The position numbers and the translations under genes are program-made. A DNA stretch of 64,000 bases from Macrosoma leucophasiata (lineage: Eukaryota; Arthropoda; Insecta; Lepidoptera; Hedylidae), in assembly GCA_036365455.1 (NCBI GenBank), contig JAWQUS010000011.1, positions 5,972,001 to 6,036,000 of the forward strand. The letters are read 5' to 3'. The notes beneath the pieces were generated by a model. It saw only the letters and a list, made by a program, of their open reading frames with translations, was not told the DNA's origin and made no database searches. Positions 1 to 11,668 of the stretch are shown piece after piece. The first letter of the stretch is position 1, and each line of letters starts with the position of its first letter.

Positions 1-600
1 CAGGGATGCAATTATTACAGAATATTTAATGAAAAAGAATAAATAAATAAAAATAACCAGAACGCGAGTAATTGACAAGAAAAACAAAAATACTTTGAAC
101 AGCGTTAAAAAAAGTTAAAAACCCCGAGCTGAAAAGATATAAAAGAAAAAATGTTATCGTCCGCCAATTTAGCGATGCGTTCATTTTTTCATGTGAACGA
201 TTCGACATAAAGCACTGCGCGAACACTGCCAATACCGTTCCGATCCGGTAATCCGCAAAATGTAGTACCCGGACGCGCTACGCCGGTCCGGCTTCATCCG
301 GAAAACACGCAAAGTTGCTGCGGATCGCGATTAATTGCACCACAGTACGCCGTTGGAAGAGTAAACGTTTGGCGCGGAATACAGGCGATAAATTCCTGAA
401 AATGGACATCATTTCCCTAATCACGTAATTTCCATGCGTGTGTAAGTATCAATTGAAAATATTTTGGGTTATTGTCGAACACTACCATATAGCGATTACA
501 TTAAAAACAAAGTTTTGTGTTTTTGGTAAGTAGGTACACCCAAACAAAAAGAAAAAGAAACAACAAGGTGATTTAAAAGGAAACGGACAAGAAATATGTA
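1..600. other. No recognisable feature
   Basis: I see no gene, tRNA or clear repeat here. Short reading frames exist but show no motif. The stretch around 240-370 is somewhat GC-richer than its surroundings. Confidence 0.5.
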
Positions 601-601
601 A

Positions 602-893
602 GATTTTTTTTTTCTATGTAATGGAAGTGGCAAACAAGCATGCAGTTCACATTGATGTAAAGCGATGACTACAGCCAATAGACACCCACACAAAGACCAA
701 GGTCAAAATGCAGATGCGTTACCACTCCTGAGACTTAAGGTGTTATGCCCCTGTGCCGGAAATAACAGGGCCGAACATTACCACCTGACCGGAACACGAT
801 AGTGCTGAACACTACCATTTAGCGGCAAGTATCTTAGGTAATGCGGTGGTGCCAACGCCCGCGAGCTCCGTCACTGGAGCTCTACCACCAGTG
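602..893 (-). mobile_element. SINE-A copy, near full length
   Basis: A ~290-bp interspersed repeat. On the minus strand it starts CTGGTGGTAGAGCTCCAGTG, has GGTGGT/ACCACC and GAGCTC/GAGCTC inverted pairs near its 5' end, and finishes in an A-rich tail (seen here as the T run at 605-615). More than 20 copies occur in the window. The A-rich 3' end and frequent 5' truncation are retroposon-like. I could not find a convincing pol III A or B box, so SINE is an inference. Confidence 0.7.
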
Positions 894-1639
894 AATTGAT
901 TTGATGATTTTTAAAAGCATTTGTAATTACGCAATGCGATGTTACTTTTCACCCTGAACACACCGGAGTTCTGCCACTGTTTATGTAATAAATGAGCGGA
1001 GACAACTAAATGGCAAGAAATTTCTTTACTGGAATTATAATAATTATTTCTACAGAATTCGTTTCTTACTAGACACTGGTAGAATAATATCAAAAAGTAA
1101 GTTCAATAAATTGCCCATTACAATGGCCTGCACTTTTACGCAAAAATAAAACAGAATCCCAACCGTGAAACAAAAGAAAACTGTTCCACTTTTGTCGCTT
1201 TTTTAAAATAAACGGTCTCGTGGAGGTTATAAATAAGGTTAAAGGACAGAGAAGTGTTAAACTGTTGGAGCAAACTAGCCGCAACTTGAACGAGTTGAGT
1301 GTGTTTTTAAAAGCTGCGCACAAAAAAAAAATAACTTTGTTATGGAGACTTGTCAGAGTTACAAACACTGAAGTGTAATGTAGATTTTGCATAGATAAAT
1401 AAGGAAGAGAAATATATTATAAATCTATAATCCTGGTATATTCCATAAAAGTACTACTTATATTTAATTAAATAAATTTCTTTATTATTGTTTTGTTACC
1501 CACATAACTTCTTTTATTCAACCATTATTTTATGCCAGTTATTTCATTAACATTATGACATTAACTCAAGTTTCTGGCTTAGACATGTTGAGTAGACCTA
1601 TAGGTACGTGTATAATTTTGTTATGAATGACAATTATAT
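894..1639. other. No recognisable feature
   Basis: AT-rich sequence. A 100-codon minus-strand frame (1090-1392) has no domain or motif and is most likely chance. Confidence 0.4.
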
Positions 1640-2010
1640 TATAAACTAGCTGTGCACGCGACTTCGTCCGCGTGAGAGTTTATGATTTTTCAGTATCTAC
1701 CCGGACGAAGTCGCGGGCGCAGCTAGTTTATAATATAATTACTCCTATTTATATTTTATATTAGCCTAAGTTACTCCTTATTACAAAGGCTATCTGCCAG
1801 TGAGACTCCCGTCGAAATCCGTAAAGCCGTTCCCGAGATTGGCCCCAATAAACAGACAGACTTAAAAAATGTAAGAAATGTTGTTTTGGTATAGGTACCG
1901 AATACACAGGTATGTACCGTGTATGCATATGCATTTATTTTTATATATTACAAAGCGGTTATTTTTATATTACAAACAGGCATTTCAATTTTATTTATTT
2001 GTATGTAGGT
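1640..2010 (-). mobile_element. Helitron-like element (LEP1/MINE type), non-autonomous
   Basis: Read on the minus strand it has the same order as the elements at 26616 and 42747: an AT-rich start, a CTGTCTGTTT stretch, a conserved middle, and a 3' end finishing GCTAGT. The terminal part (1650-1733) is a large imperfect palindrome, with CGACTTCGTCCGCGTG facing CGGACGAAGTCGCGGG. A hairpin followed by CTAG at the 3' end is expected of Helitrons. No coding capacity remains. Confidence 0.65.
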
Positions 2011-2739
2011 ATGTGTAGATAAGTCAAATGAAGAGATGAAATCATATTGCGACTCAATTTTTCTAAAAAAAATCTTCGACGTTATGATTTTTTCTTCCCT
2101 AATCACGTTTTCCTCATACAAACATGTACGACCGTGCTACGCGTGTGATGTGGATCAACATTTTAAGAAAACTTAGTATTTGTATGATTGTATGTTTTAA
2201 AACGTCTAAACCTTAACTTCCTTGCAGCCGTAAAGATTTATCGCTATATTCACAAAACACCCATGAGATATGAAATAGAGATTAAATCGTGCGAAGTCGA
2301 TATTCAAATACTGAAATCCTTTTCAAAAGTTTCGGCGGAAATGAAAGATATATGGTTGCCAAGTATTCTACTGTCGCATTACAATGTAAGTAGATGACGG
2401 CTTAGATTTACTACCATTTCATGGTAAGTTCCCGTTTTAATAATGTAAAACTTATCTGAATCTGTAGAGATAATTTAAAATAATAATCTTACTTTAATTT
2501 TAAGTTTAATACTTTTAACGACTGCTTTTATAGTCTCGTAAAACTGATCCGATACTAGGGCTTATCTTATTCCAGCCAGTTTTAACAATAACCTGTGTAG
2601 TAATATCTCAACCCTGACGTTCATGAGATTATAAGAATTCCCAAGACGAGACGTGTATTTGTATAAATAAAAGATAAATGTGCAAATAAAATAAATTAAG
2701 AACATCAAAGAAGATATGAATTATGATTAACATATTATT

Positions 2740-4050
2740 TCTGACGTGGTGAGAATTTTTGGTATTTTGTTTTGTATATTATACATGGAGGAGGGTGAGG
2801 TAAGTAACCAAAGCAAAAATTTTATATGTGAAATGGTAATGACGCGGATCAAACCTGACCTACCTATAATCAGGTTGGGTAAGTACCTACTTGACGAAAA
2901 GTCTTCAAAATCGGCAAGCATCTTTGTTCTTGATCAATGTAAAAGAAGCTCGAGAGCATATAAAGAAAAAGACGTTTGTCTCACCATACTCTCAAGATAA
3001 ACACAAACTTAATTATCAGAGATATCTCTCCGCGGATAGTAAATTTCCTTTGAAACGACCTATTATAAAATTAAGCTGGAATCAAAACAAAGGTTTATTT
3101 CGGCTATATTCCAATTTATACTACAAATTGGATGAGCGTAGGTAATAAGTGGTCGCGGCTATGAAAACAGAGTTCAATAATCTAGTTCCACTGGAAATTA
3201 TACGATCTGTCAAACTTCAAGCTTATTTATAGCCGTTCAAGGGTAATGCGGGCGCCTAGTGTTGGCAAACATCATGTACCGGCTATCAGTTTCGATCCTG
3301 TTTACAATGATAATTTAGAGACTGATTAATAGCTATACCGTTATAATGCGAATGAATTGATCGTGAAGATAGAGGCCGGTCAAGCCTGACCTTTCAATCA
3401 GGTCGGGTAAATACTGTCCATGTTTGAAGAGAGGGGTGAAAAAAAAGTTTTGATTGAGAATTAAGAGACTAATTAATGGCGAAAGAGACAACGTTATGGA
3501 AACAGAGGCAGATCAAATCTGACCTACCTTAATCAATTGGGCCGGATAAGTACTATCCGAGGGTCGAGTCTCCGGCTCGCATGCTAGAAGAAGCGTGGGA
3601 GCTTTGTAAAGATAAAGACATTTGTCCCATCACACTCCACTGCGCTCTCTACATAAGTACATATTTTTTTTAATTTTATCTAGCTACCATCTCTGCAGAT
3701 TTACTTTACGAGTGCCATTCCCAGAGCTTCGAAGTGACCTATTACAAAATGAAGCTGGATTATAACAAAATATAATTTTGATTGTATACCAATTAACTCG
3801 TCGATCAATTTAACAAACTGGATCAACGTAGTTAATAAGCGGTTGCGGTTACGAAAACTGAGTAAATCATCTGGTTCCGCTTGGAATTACAAGATTCGTC
3901 AAATTTCAAGCTGGCTGTACGCTTGAAATTTGACTGTTCTGTTTTTTCTGAGTGTAATACCTGGTGTTGGCAAACATAGTGAACGGGCTATCAGTTTTAA
4001 CCCTGTTTGCAATTAGATTTTACAGACTGATTTATGACGAAACAGGCACA
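2740..4050. repeat. Old, diverged tandem duplication of ~690 bp
   Basis: The blocks at about 2740-3340 and 3431-4050 align in the same order. Each has the core (A/G)ATCAAA.CTGACCTAC, an AATCA(G/A) GGT-like segment, a block with AAGCTGG (near 3074 and 3752), and GTGTTGGCAAAC followed by GGCTATCAGTTT (near 3260-3285 and 3964-3990). A short third copy of the core lies at about 3380-3415. Identity is low and interrupted. I do not recognise the unit, and no reading frame is shared between the copies. Confidence 0.55.
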
Positions 4051-4884
4051 TGTGGATGCTTTTGAGGATTGAGGAACAAAAACTTTTGTCAACATAAAAT
4101 TAAATTGCACTTACACCTTGACCGTACCAAATTGTACTTACACCCTGTTTGTTATAAGGATTGATAATTCTTATAGCAATCAAAAAAATATATAAAACAT
4201 AACTTTACGTCTGTATTCTAGGGTAGGGTAAAAGCAGACATAATAACAATCGAATAAAATTAAAACCTCCACAATCCTATCCCACAAAAAGGTTGACTGT
4301 ATGAACTGTTTAGTGGCATTAAGTTAGCCTAATGTACTCAGTGCATTGAAGAATAAATAAATGAAAGAACATTATAAAAGTATAAAATAGAATGAAGACG
4401 ATACAGAACTACTGAACAAAATTTCGCAACGAAAACGTCCGTCCAATATTTCAATAGCGCTCCAAGACAAAACTGCATTTAAATCAATCCTATCGCGCAC
4501 CAGAGGTTACTACAATGTTTCTGATAGGAAAAGGGCATTACGAAGGAACTTCGAGAATTTCTAAAGAGCATCTATATTTACACGGGAAGTTCAGTGATTG
4601 TTTGACAGAATAAGCTGGGCTGCAGCTATTGCAGCGATGTTAAGTTGAGTATAGTTGCATAAAACTTCACCATGTTGTTGTTTGAAAGAATAAGCTGGCA
4701 GCATTGCTACGTCCTTACTTACATCCTAACTTTCCGAATCTTTTTAAGCACCTGACTTCTTTTAAGACAGTTATATGAAAATGTAACACTTCTAAAAAAT
4801 TGTGTGTGTTGGACGTGCACAGTATTTTTAGTGATCTTCACAAAAAAAAAATGTATTTAAAGTTATATAAGGCACAAGGTTTTT
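4051..4884. other. Mostly unassigned; SINE-T tail remnant at 4195-4240
   Basis: Positions 4195-4240 resemble the reverse of the SINE-T 3' end (AACTT.ACG.CTGTA...GGTAGGGTA). Nothing else in this stretch is recognisable. Confidence 0.35.
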
Positions 4885-5171
4885 ACTGGTGGTAGCGCTC
4901 CAGTGACGGAGCTCGCCGGCGTAGGCACCACCGCATTACCTAATATACTTGCCGCTAAATGGTAGTGTTCAGCACTATCGTGTTCCGGTCAGGTGGTAAT
5001 GTACGGCTCTGTAATTTCCGGCACAGAGGCATAACACCTAATGCCTCAGGAGTGGCAGCTCATTTGCATTTTGACCTCTGGTCATTTTGTGGGTGTCTAT
5101 AGGCTGCAGTCATCACTTAACATCAATGTGAACTGCACGCTTGTTTGCCACTTTTATAACATAAATAAAAA
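4885..5171 (+). mobile_element. SINE-A copy, full length
   Basis: Full 5' hairpin region (ACTGGTGGTAGCGCTCCAG), the complete middle, and the 3' end CACTTTTATAACATAAATAAAAAG. It shares TAATGCCTCAGGAGTGGCAG with the copy at 32655, so these two look like one subfamily. Confidence 0.75.
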
Positions 5172-5235
5172 GTATTAACAATGAATAATATTGCGCAGAA
5201 CGCCACCACCACCACCTAACATTTTAATTTCTGAT

Positions 5236-5312
5236 TGACCTCGACCCATGAATCGAACCCAAGATGCCAGCGTAGTAGTAGTGGCCTGCTACATCTAAAC
5301 TACTGCGGGAGT
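5236..5312 (-). mobile_element. SINE-T head fragment (tRNA-derived)
   Basis: On the minus strand it carries a GGGTTCGATTC B box and the TAGCAGGCCACTACTACTACGC region, as in the complete element at 39822. Only the tRNA-like head remains. Confidence 0.55.
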
Positions 5313-5824
5313 TCAAACTATTTATTGCAGCTATCTATATTTTCTAAAAACAAAATAAATCAATATTTAAATAGAAGTTATTTGATTTATGAATCTCTAC
5401 GCTTTACAAAACCTATTGACACAATTACAGCTTTGCTCACCGAACGGAAGGGAACATGGTCGTCTGAGAAACTGTTGGACTTAACTCAAATATTCATAGC
5501 AACGAAGGTCGCTTTGATCTTGTGTTTGTATATATGAAAGAGCAAAAACAAACATGGGATCCACTGCGACAGTTTCTTGTGGGAGTTGATATTATGGCAT
5601 TTGAGTTGCAGGTCACTAAAGACATGTTATTTCAATTGAAAATATTAATTATAATTTGTGCTAAAACCTTATGTAAAAAAAAAAACAAAACAAAAAACGG
5701 AATTGACATTTTACGTTAGTGACAAAAAAGAACCACTAAAGATGTAAATGCTACTCCTAAAGTCTGTTTACTAAAGAACAAACAGAGAAAAGAAAGTAAC
5801 AGTAACAGAAAAATGATTATTAAC

Positions 5825-6132
5825 GTAACTTCACGCCTGTAATCCCCGTAGGGGTAGGCAGAGGTAAATGCATCCATTCAAGCATACATGCAAATACCCA
5901 CGACTCGCCGGTTACGTTTTGGCCCATGTAACAGGTGGCGAACCTGTTGCCATTTCCGGGCACATTACCAAACTCCGAGGTACTAGGAAACTTCCAGAAA
6001 ATGGAAAAATCCCAATAGAAGCAGAGATAAAGGATTTTTATACCGTTATCTCTGATGGTCCCCGACCCGGGAATCGAACCCAGGACCCCCAGCGTAGTAG
6101 CAGTGGCCTGCTACCACTACATTACTGAGGCA
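5825..6132 (-). mobile_element. SINE-T copy, full length (tRNA-derived SINE)
   Basis: On the minus strand it begins TGCCTCAGTAATGTAGTGG, matching an A box. A perfect pol III B box, GGTTCGATTCC, lies at 6070-6080 (reverse). The ~200-bp body and the tail ending ACAGGCGTGAAGTTACG match the copy at 39822 throughout. The A and B boxes support derivation from a tRNA gene and internal pol III transcription. Confidence 0.8.
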
Positions 6133-6631
6133 TGATTATTAATTTGAGGAATATTGCAGAATTTCAAATACACACAATTCGTAATAAGCCGATCTAACAT
6201 GAAGAGCGGTTAGCGCATCAGAGATACGCCAAGGGCGACCTACAAATATGCAAGCACTTCAAGCTGTTAAAAGCAAATGTTATTAGTATGATAACGTACA
6301 AACACTGCCCGGAATGCATTGCTTAGCAACCTTAAAAGAGCCTTACGGTGTAAAATTCAATTTATTTCAACAAAATTGTTTAAACTATTAAAGTTTAAAC
6401 AAGAAATTAACGACAAAGAAACATAACTGTAAATATTTAAAAAATTGAGCTCAAATAATTTGTACAGATAACAATTGAAGAAGATTCAATGAATACAACG
6501 TTATTTAAAATAAATGGTTTTAAATTGAAGCGATAAATAAACTACATCAACGTATGACACCCAGGAGATTTTGCCAAATGAATCCCCGACTTGAATGAAA
6601 AATATTTACATACATTCGTACGTAGAAATCT
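6133..6631. other. No recognisable feature
   Basis: AT-rich, no motif seen. Confidence 0.4.
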
Positions 6632-7247
6632 GTTTTTAGGGTTCCGTACCTTAAAAGGAAAAAAGGAACCCTTATAGGATCACTCGTGTGTCTGTCTGTC
6701 CGTCTGTCACAGCCAATTTGGTCCGAAACTACTCGACCGATTGAGTTGAAATTTGATAACTATATGTAAATTGGTGACCCAAAGATGAACACGTCAAGTA
6801 AAATAATAAATTTTAAACAGGGGGGCCACTTTCGGGGGCTAAATCAGAAAATTAAAAAAAATGTGTCGTGTGACATATCAAATGAAAGAGGTTGTTGTCA
6901 GCATCTCAGATATATTTTTTTTATAATTTTTACATAAACAAATTTGAAGTTATTTAAGAAAAACGACGACCATTGACCATTGCCCCCCCCTATCTCCGAA
7001 ACTACTGAACTTAAAATTTTGAAAAAAGTGTGGAAAATAGTTCTTTTCCTATAAATTACTGAAAAACCTATATGAAGTTTGAGTATTCAAATTAAATCGA
7101 AAATTCTTAATAATATTACCCCCCCTGCCGGTATACACCGTAACCGCTATGTCCCTGCATTTTAAATCTGTAATATTTTCGAAAATATTTATTTAAATTA
7201 CGGAACCCTCACCACGCGAGTCGAACTCGCACTTGTCCGGTTTTTTT
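6632..7247 (+). mobile_element. R600 interspersed repeat, complete copy
   Basis: A ~610-bp element starting TTAGGGTTCCGTACCTTAAA and ending with GCGAGTCGAACTCGC (a short hairpin), CACTTGTCCGG and a T run. GGGTTCCGTA occurs inverted near the two ends, and a perfect palindrome AATATTTTCGAAAATATT lies near the 3' end. Two further near-complete copies (33970 and 40163) and two fragments are in this window. It has no coding capacity. It could be a MITE or a SINE whose head is on the other strand (CGAGTTCGACTCG resembles a B box); I cannot decide between these. Confidence 0.7.
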
Positions 7248-7584
7248 AACTCGCTCAACTGAATCAGTAACTTTTTCTGATACACAGAGTAAATCATGAA
7301 TTATTTGCTATAAATTATATGTCTAATTGCTCAATATAATCTACAATGAATTAGTTATTGAATTCATATAGTTCGTAATCATACAGAGCGGCAAAATATC
7401 AATAACGAATAGAGAATCGAGAATAATTATAAATCCCAGTTTCTCTGAATGTATTATCTATGAAACATTGCACTAACCAAAACACGAATGCAAAGATGTC
7501 GACGATAAATTATTTGTAAATTATAAATCTACTTAAAATAATCAAATAACATAAAATAAACATGCAACAACATTTTACATCTAG

Positions 7585-9600
7585 TCGGCTCGAAAAGAAA
7601 CGAGAAGCAAGAATTTTCTTCAGGAAAGACACCTTAGTATTAATATAGACGAACACACTATAACGAGGTATACAGGTCGAGGTCTAGCTCAAGGAGATCC
7701 GTTATCGCCTCTACTATTTAATATAGGGACAACAAATATATGTAAAATACTTGAAAATGATTTGTTCATTTCTCAGTATGCTGACGATTTTGTCATATAC
7801 TGCCACTTTAAAAAAGTTGAAGAAGGTAGAAGGAAAATACAAAATGGATTAGACTGCATAAATAATGAATTACAAAAAGTAGGATTAGATATTTCTATAA
7901 GTAAAACAAAAATTTGTATATTTAAAAGGGGATATCGTAGGGATAATTTTCCAGTAACTTTAAACGGGATTAATTTGGATGTGGTAAACAATGTAAAATA
8001 TTTAGGGGTTTGGCTCGATTGTAAATTGAAATGGACAAAACATATAAATGAACTTAGAGAAGCTGTTCTAAAATTTGTCAATATTTTTAAAATACTAGTA
8101 GGTCCAGGATGGGGCGTCCATCCGACACACTTAAGGCGTTTATATATTGCACTTGTTCGAAGTAGGATGGAATACGCTTGTGTATTATATGATAATAGTC
8201 ATAATACCCATTTAGTTAAGCTTGATAGAGTGCAAAATGTATTTTTAAGATTAATAGGCGGATACATAAAGAGTACGCCCATTTATATCATGGAGGCAGA
8301 ACTGCAACTACAGCCGCTATATATACGTAGAAATTATTTGGCAGCAAAAGTTTGGCTTAAGGCACGCTCTTTTTCTAAGGATTTTTTAATAAATATATTA
8401 GATAACTTATCGGAACTCTGTCAAAATTTTTACTGGCTACGCAAAAAGAAACCGATATTATCACAAATCCACGACCGACTAAAATCTGTACATAACAATA
8501 TATATTCCAGTAAACAATTAGAAATATTTAGTTTAGATACCTGGATCAGCAATATTAATTTGGAACATATCATACTGACCAACATTGATATTTTAAATAA
8601 ACCAAAAAAAGGTTATAATATTTTTGATTTACACCAAAAATGTGCCAATTTCATAAATATTAATTATTCGAATTTTTATCAAATTTATACAGACGGGGCC
8701 AAAGATAACAACGGATCAGGTGCAGCTTTTTTTGATCATATGTCTAACTCACATATAAAACTAAATGTTAATAATGAGAGATTATCAATCATGCACATCG
8801 AACTAATTGCAATTGCGGAAGCGTTGTCTTATATTGAGTCAATAAACCATACTAATTTTGTCATATTTTCTGACTCAAAAAGTGGGCTTCAACATTTAAT
8901 TAAATGTACTTCAGGCTTTAGAGGACTTCCATTGGCCTTTGATATTGTAAAGTCTCTACGTAAATTTGTTAACAATAATAAAACTGTCATTTTGCAATGG
9001 GTCCCTGCTCATATTGGACTAGAAGGAAATGAGATTGTAGACAGATTAGCCAAAGAAGCGATTACAGAGGGGGAAAGTACTTCCCATGTCACCTGGTATA
9101 CTGAATGCATATCTGAAGCAAAAAAATACTCAGATAAGCTGTGGTCAGAATACTTCGATGAAAGATCTCGTATTAAAGGTATCTGGTACAAAACGATCCA
9201 ACCAACATTGCCTCGTTCCCTCTGGTTCCAACTATGTAAAATGGGCAGAAATGACATTGTTACGGCCTTGAGACTTCGTTCTGGTCATATACCACTGAAC
9301 AGCTTTGCTTTCATGATGGGTAAAGTCAACTCTCCAAATTGCACTACATGTGGCATCGTAGAAGATGTTTACCATATTCTTATGGAATGTTCACGGAGCA
9401 AGTCTCAACGCTGTAACATTATGCCTAGAACAGATAAAAATGTTGGTATTTGTAATACCATCTTATCTCTACCTCTATGTGAAGAGGCTAAAAGCTTATA
9501 CAAATTGGCTCGTTCAGTTATGAACGAGCGCAATCAATTCGGTGTTCTTTGCATAGTTCTTATTTTTTATATTGTAATATTTTGTTATGTTGGTTGTTAA
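7585..9600 (+). CDS. LINE ORF2 C-terminal part: reverse transcriptase end, RNase H, CCHC knuckle
   Basis: The frame is open for 671 codons after a stop at 7582-7584, with no internal stop. There is no real initiator; the first codon marks the truncation. Residues ~32-42 carry the RT block GLAQGDPLSPLLF. Residues 65-68 are YADD, the polymerase catalytic box. An RNase H domain follows, with its four carboxylates at D370 (TDGA), E406 (ELIAIAEAL), D430 (FSDSKSG) and D486 (NEIVDRLAK), and with H476. A zinc knuckle CX2CX7HX4C (C586, C589, H597, C602) follows. The endonuclease, the RT N-terminus and ORF1 are missing, so the piece cannot move by itself. The RT plus RNase H order points to the I/LOA/Jockey group. 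The intact frame suggests a young insertion. Confidence 0.9.
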   Translation, partial: SARKETRSKNFLQERHLSINIDEHTITRYTGRGLAQGDPLSPLLFNIGTTNICKILENDLFISQYADDFVIYCHFKKVEEGRRKIQNGLDCINNELQKVGLDISISKTKICIFKRGYRRDNFPVTLNGINLDVVNNVKYLGVWLDCKLKWTKHINELREAVLKFVNIFKILVGPGWGVHPTHLRRLYIALVRSRMEYACVLYDNSHNTHLVKLDRVQNVFLRLIGGYIKSTPIYIMEAELQLQPLYIRRNYLAAKVWLKARSFSKDFLINILDNLSELCQNFYWLRKKKPILSQIHDRLKSVHNNIYSSKQLEIFSLDTWISNINLEHIILTNIDILNKPKKGYNIFDLHQKCANFININYSNFYQIYTDGAKDNNGSGAAFFDHMSNSHIKLNVNNERLSIMHIELIAIAEALSYIESINHTNFVIFSDSKSGLQHLIKCTSGFRGLPLAFDIVKSLRKFVNNNKTVILQWVPAHIGLEGNEIVDRLAKEAITEGESTSHVTWYTECISEAKKYSDKLWSEYFDERSRIKGIWYKTIQPTLPRSLWFQLCKMGRNDIVTALRLRSGHIPLNSFAFMMGKVNSPNCTTCGIVEDVYHILMECSRSKSQRCNIMPRTDKNVGICNTILSLPLCEEAKSLYKLARSVMNERNQFGVLCIVLIFYIVIFCYVGC

Positions 9601-9700
9601 GTATAAGGTTTTGTAATTATGAGGGTGGCATGGTCAAAAATGATCAAACCCTCTTTAAAAAATAAAGAGAAAAAAAAAAAAAAAAAAAAGAAAAAAAAAT
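7585..9700 (+). mobile_element. 5'-truncated non-LTR retrotransposon (LINE, I/Jockey-like with RNase H)
   Basis: The element enters within the reverse transcriptase at about 7585 and runs through RNase H, a zinc knuckle, a ~60-bp 3' UTR with AATAAAG at 9660, and a poly(A) of about 40 nt (9668-9700). Truncation at the 5' end is the usual outcome of target-primed reverse transcription. The exact 5' junction and the target-site duplication could not be fixed by eye. Confidence 0.85.
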
Positions 9701-10480
9701 ACTCGGAACATCAAAATTTATGCAATGTTTCCTCTTTCCAATACGATTACTGTCAAACGACCAGTGGGTTTGTTATAATAATAATAATTTAAAATAAATC
9801 GACAATGAACGCAACTTTCGTAATACAATTCTCGGCAACACATTTCTTCGGTGCGTGACCGGAAAGCCAGAATGGAATGTCCCTCATGTGGATGTTTAGA
9901 TACTGAGGCTGATTTCCATATCGGTAAAATAAAACGGCAACACTTGAAGACGACGTGGATTGAAATAATAGCAACATATCAAAGATAGCGAATGCTATGA
10001 TATCGATTTCGGATCTAATACAAAACGTGTGAGGACACTGCGACGATTCATATACCTACTTAATTAGCTAAGTTACTTTATGCGAATTAATGGTAGTGGA
10101 GTTCTGAAGTGTGGGAATCACTTAATCTATCTGAAGCAAATTATAACGTTCAGCATTATGAAGTTCTAGCAAGATGGTCATGTTGGGTCGCGTGATCACT
10201 ATCGCAGAGGCAAAACAATATAGAAGTGGCAAGGCATTTGTATTTTGACCTACGGTTTTTAGCGAGATATGTATGATCTCCAGTATTCACTGAACATCCA
10301 TATTTACCTGCATAATTGTTTGCCACCGTCACAGCATTAAAAATATTAATGAGAAAGGAAAAAAAAGGGAATAATCAATCAATCATTATAAACCAAGTTA
10401 ATGTCAGTTAAATTGACCTTAGATTTGCTTTAACCTAGTATGTTCTTAGGTTTTCGTGAGCTGCACTCATTGAAATAAAA
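9701..10480. other. Unassigned; degraded SINE-A remnant at about 10218-10345 (+)
   Basis: Positions 10222-10335 resemble the SINE-A 3' half (GAAGTGGCAAGGCATTTG, then a TTTTGACCT block and TTGTTTGCCACC). The rest has no recognisable feature. Confidence 0.35.
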
Positions 10481-10482
10481 CT

Positions 10483-10892
10483 AGTTTTCGGATTTATCTC
10501 GCGTATATTAAACTAAAATGATTATTTAAAATCGAACCCGACGTTTCGATCGCTTTTCAGCTTCTGTCGTCTCGGGCAGACTGAGGTGGTATTTGTCTGA
10601 CAGCAGTTTGAAAAATTATTATGTGCAGCTACTTCCATCTATTTCGCAAACGTTTTGCGTAGCGTTCAGGATTAACACAAAAGTTACTATTTGTATCTTG
10701 AGGTCTTACAGACTGTTGCGGTTGGGATTTTATTCTACTGAGTATTGGTTCCCATGTTGGTGACAATCGCCAACCATCTTCTCCATTGAAATTTGGATGT
10801 TTTTTAATCTCAATAGCCTCGCGAACCATTCTTGGAATTGGTATGTGTTCTGTAGCGAGTATTCGAGTTTGGTCAAACCGAATATAATACAT
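10483..10892 (-). pseudogene. Penelope-like element, 3' end with GIY-YIG endonuclease C-terminus
   Basis: The minus frame 10892-10629 (87 codons) contains REAIEIKKHPNFNGEDGW and LSPTWEPI, which resemble the C-terminal part of the GIY-YIG endonuclease of Penelope-like elements. The catalytic GIY and YIG portion and the reverse transcriptase are absent. The noncoding part at 10483-10628 (GGATTTATCTCGCGTA, GACGTTTCG, CGCTTTTCAGCTTC) recurs at 45870-46205. The start codon is arbitrary because the fragment is 5' truncated. Confidence 0.65.
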
Positions 10893-11159
10893 TGCTTTAA
10901 CCTGACTGCCGAAACTGTACGCTAATAATAAGAATTAAGGGATTTTTGACACATAATACGTTGTTTTCATACGAATCAAGTAAATACCCTAGTGAATCAG
11001 TATTGATTCGACAAGCGCTATCGAATCTATCTTAATCCATCTATCTTCACAAATCACTGTTTAGGTTGACACGTTTCGTATTCACAGAAAATAGGGCGAT
11101 ATCACATTCATGAGATGTTTTCAAATATAGGAAATGTTAATACCAAGCTTGTTGAAGGC

Positions 11160-11455
11160 ATACCGGCCGCCGCAGCGGACCGGAAGAGAGTAGCCATAGC
11201 GTTTATTACTGTTGCAAAACAGTCAGTTTTTTTGCGGGGGGAAACTACGTGTGATACACACACACACACACACACTACAAAAATCTTCTATTACTACGAA
11301 ACTCACACCTTGACTTTAACAAAATACATAAACAATTTCCCGCACATATTTAAACGACAGGCATAGGACCATTTGGGCTTGTACTTTGACAGAGGAGAAA
11401 GCCTGCATATTATAATGGCTACTCCCCTCTGGTCTGCCGCGGCGGCCGGTGGGCC
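11160..11455. mobile_element. Candidate MITE with ~35-bp imperfect inverted ends
   Basis: ACCGGCCGCCGCAGCGGACC at about 11163 faces its near reverse complement (GGTCTGCCGCGGCGGCCGGT) at about 11431-11450. AGAGTAGCCAT at 11187 pairs with ATGGCTACTC at 11415. The interior holds an AC microsatellite (11254-11278). The right end directly abuts the RTE fragment. No target duplication is visible. Confidence 0.45.
11254..11278 (+). repeat. AC microsatellite
   Basis: About ten consecutive AC units inside the candidate MITE. Confidence 0.9.
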
Positions 11456-11640
11456 GTGTAACTCTATGGATGGTGGAGTCAAAAGCCTTAGGAATCGGCG
11501 CGCGTGTATGAAGAGAATAATGATGAATAAGATGAGGCACGGGAGGTGTGTCAGCACCGGGATATCTGGCGCTCGACACTCTCTGTCTATCCCGTTTGGA
11601 ACCTGGTGTGAAGATACATATATGAGAAATTAACATGAAC
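11456..11640 (+). pseudogene. RTE-type LINE 3' end, fragment 1
   Basis: Nucleotide match to the copies at 39200 and 51237: GGATGGTGGAGTCAAAAG, then CTTAGGAATCGGCGCGCGTG, and ending in GAACCTGGTGTGA. It covers only the last ~50 codons of ORF2. The frame is damaged relative to the 39-kb copy, and the tail is short. Confidence 0.65.
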
Positions 11641-11668
11641 CATGCTAAGTTATCTTAAGCTCACGTAT

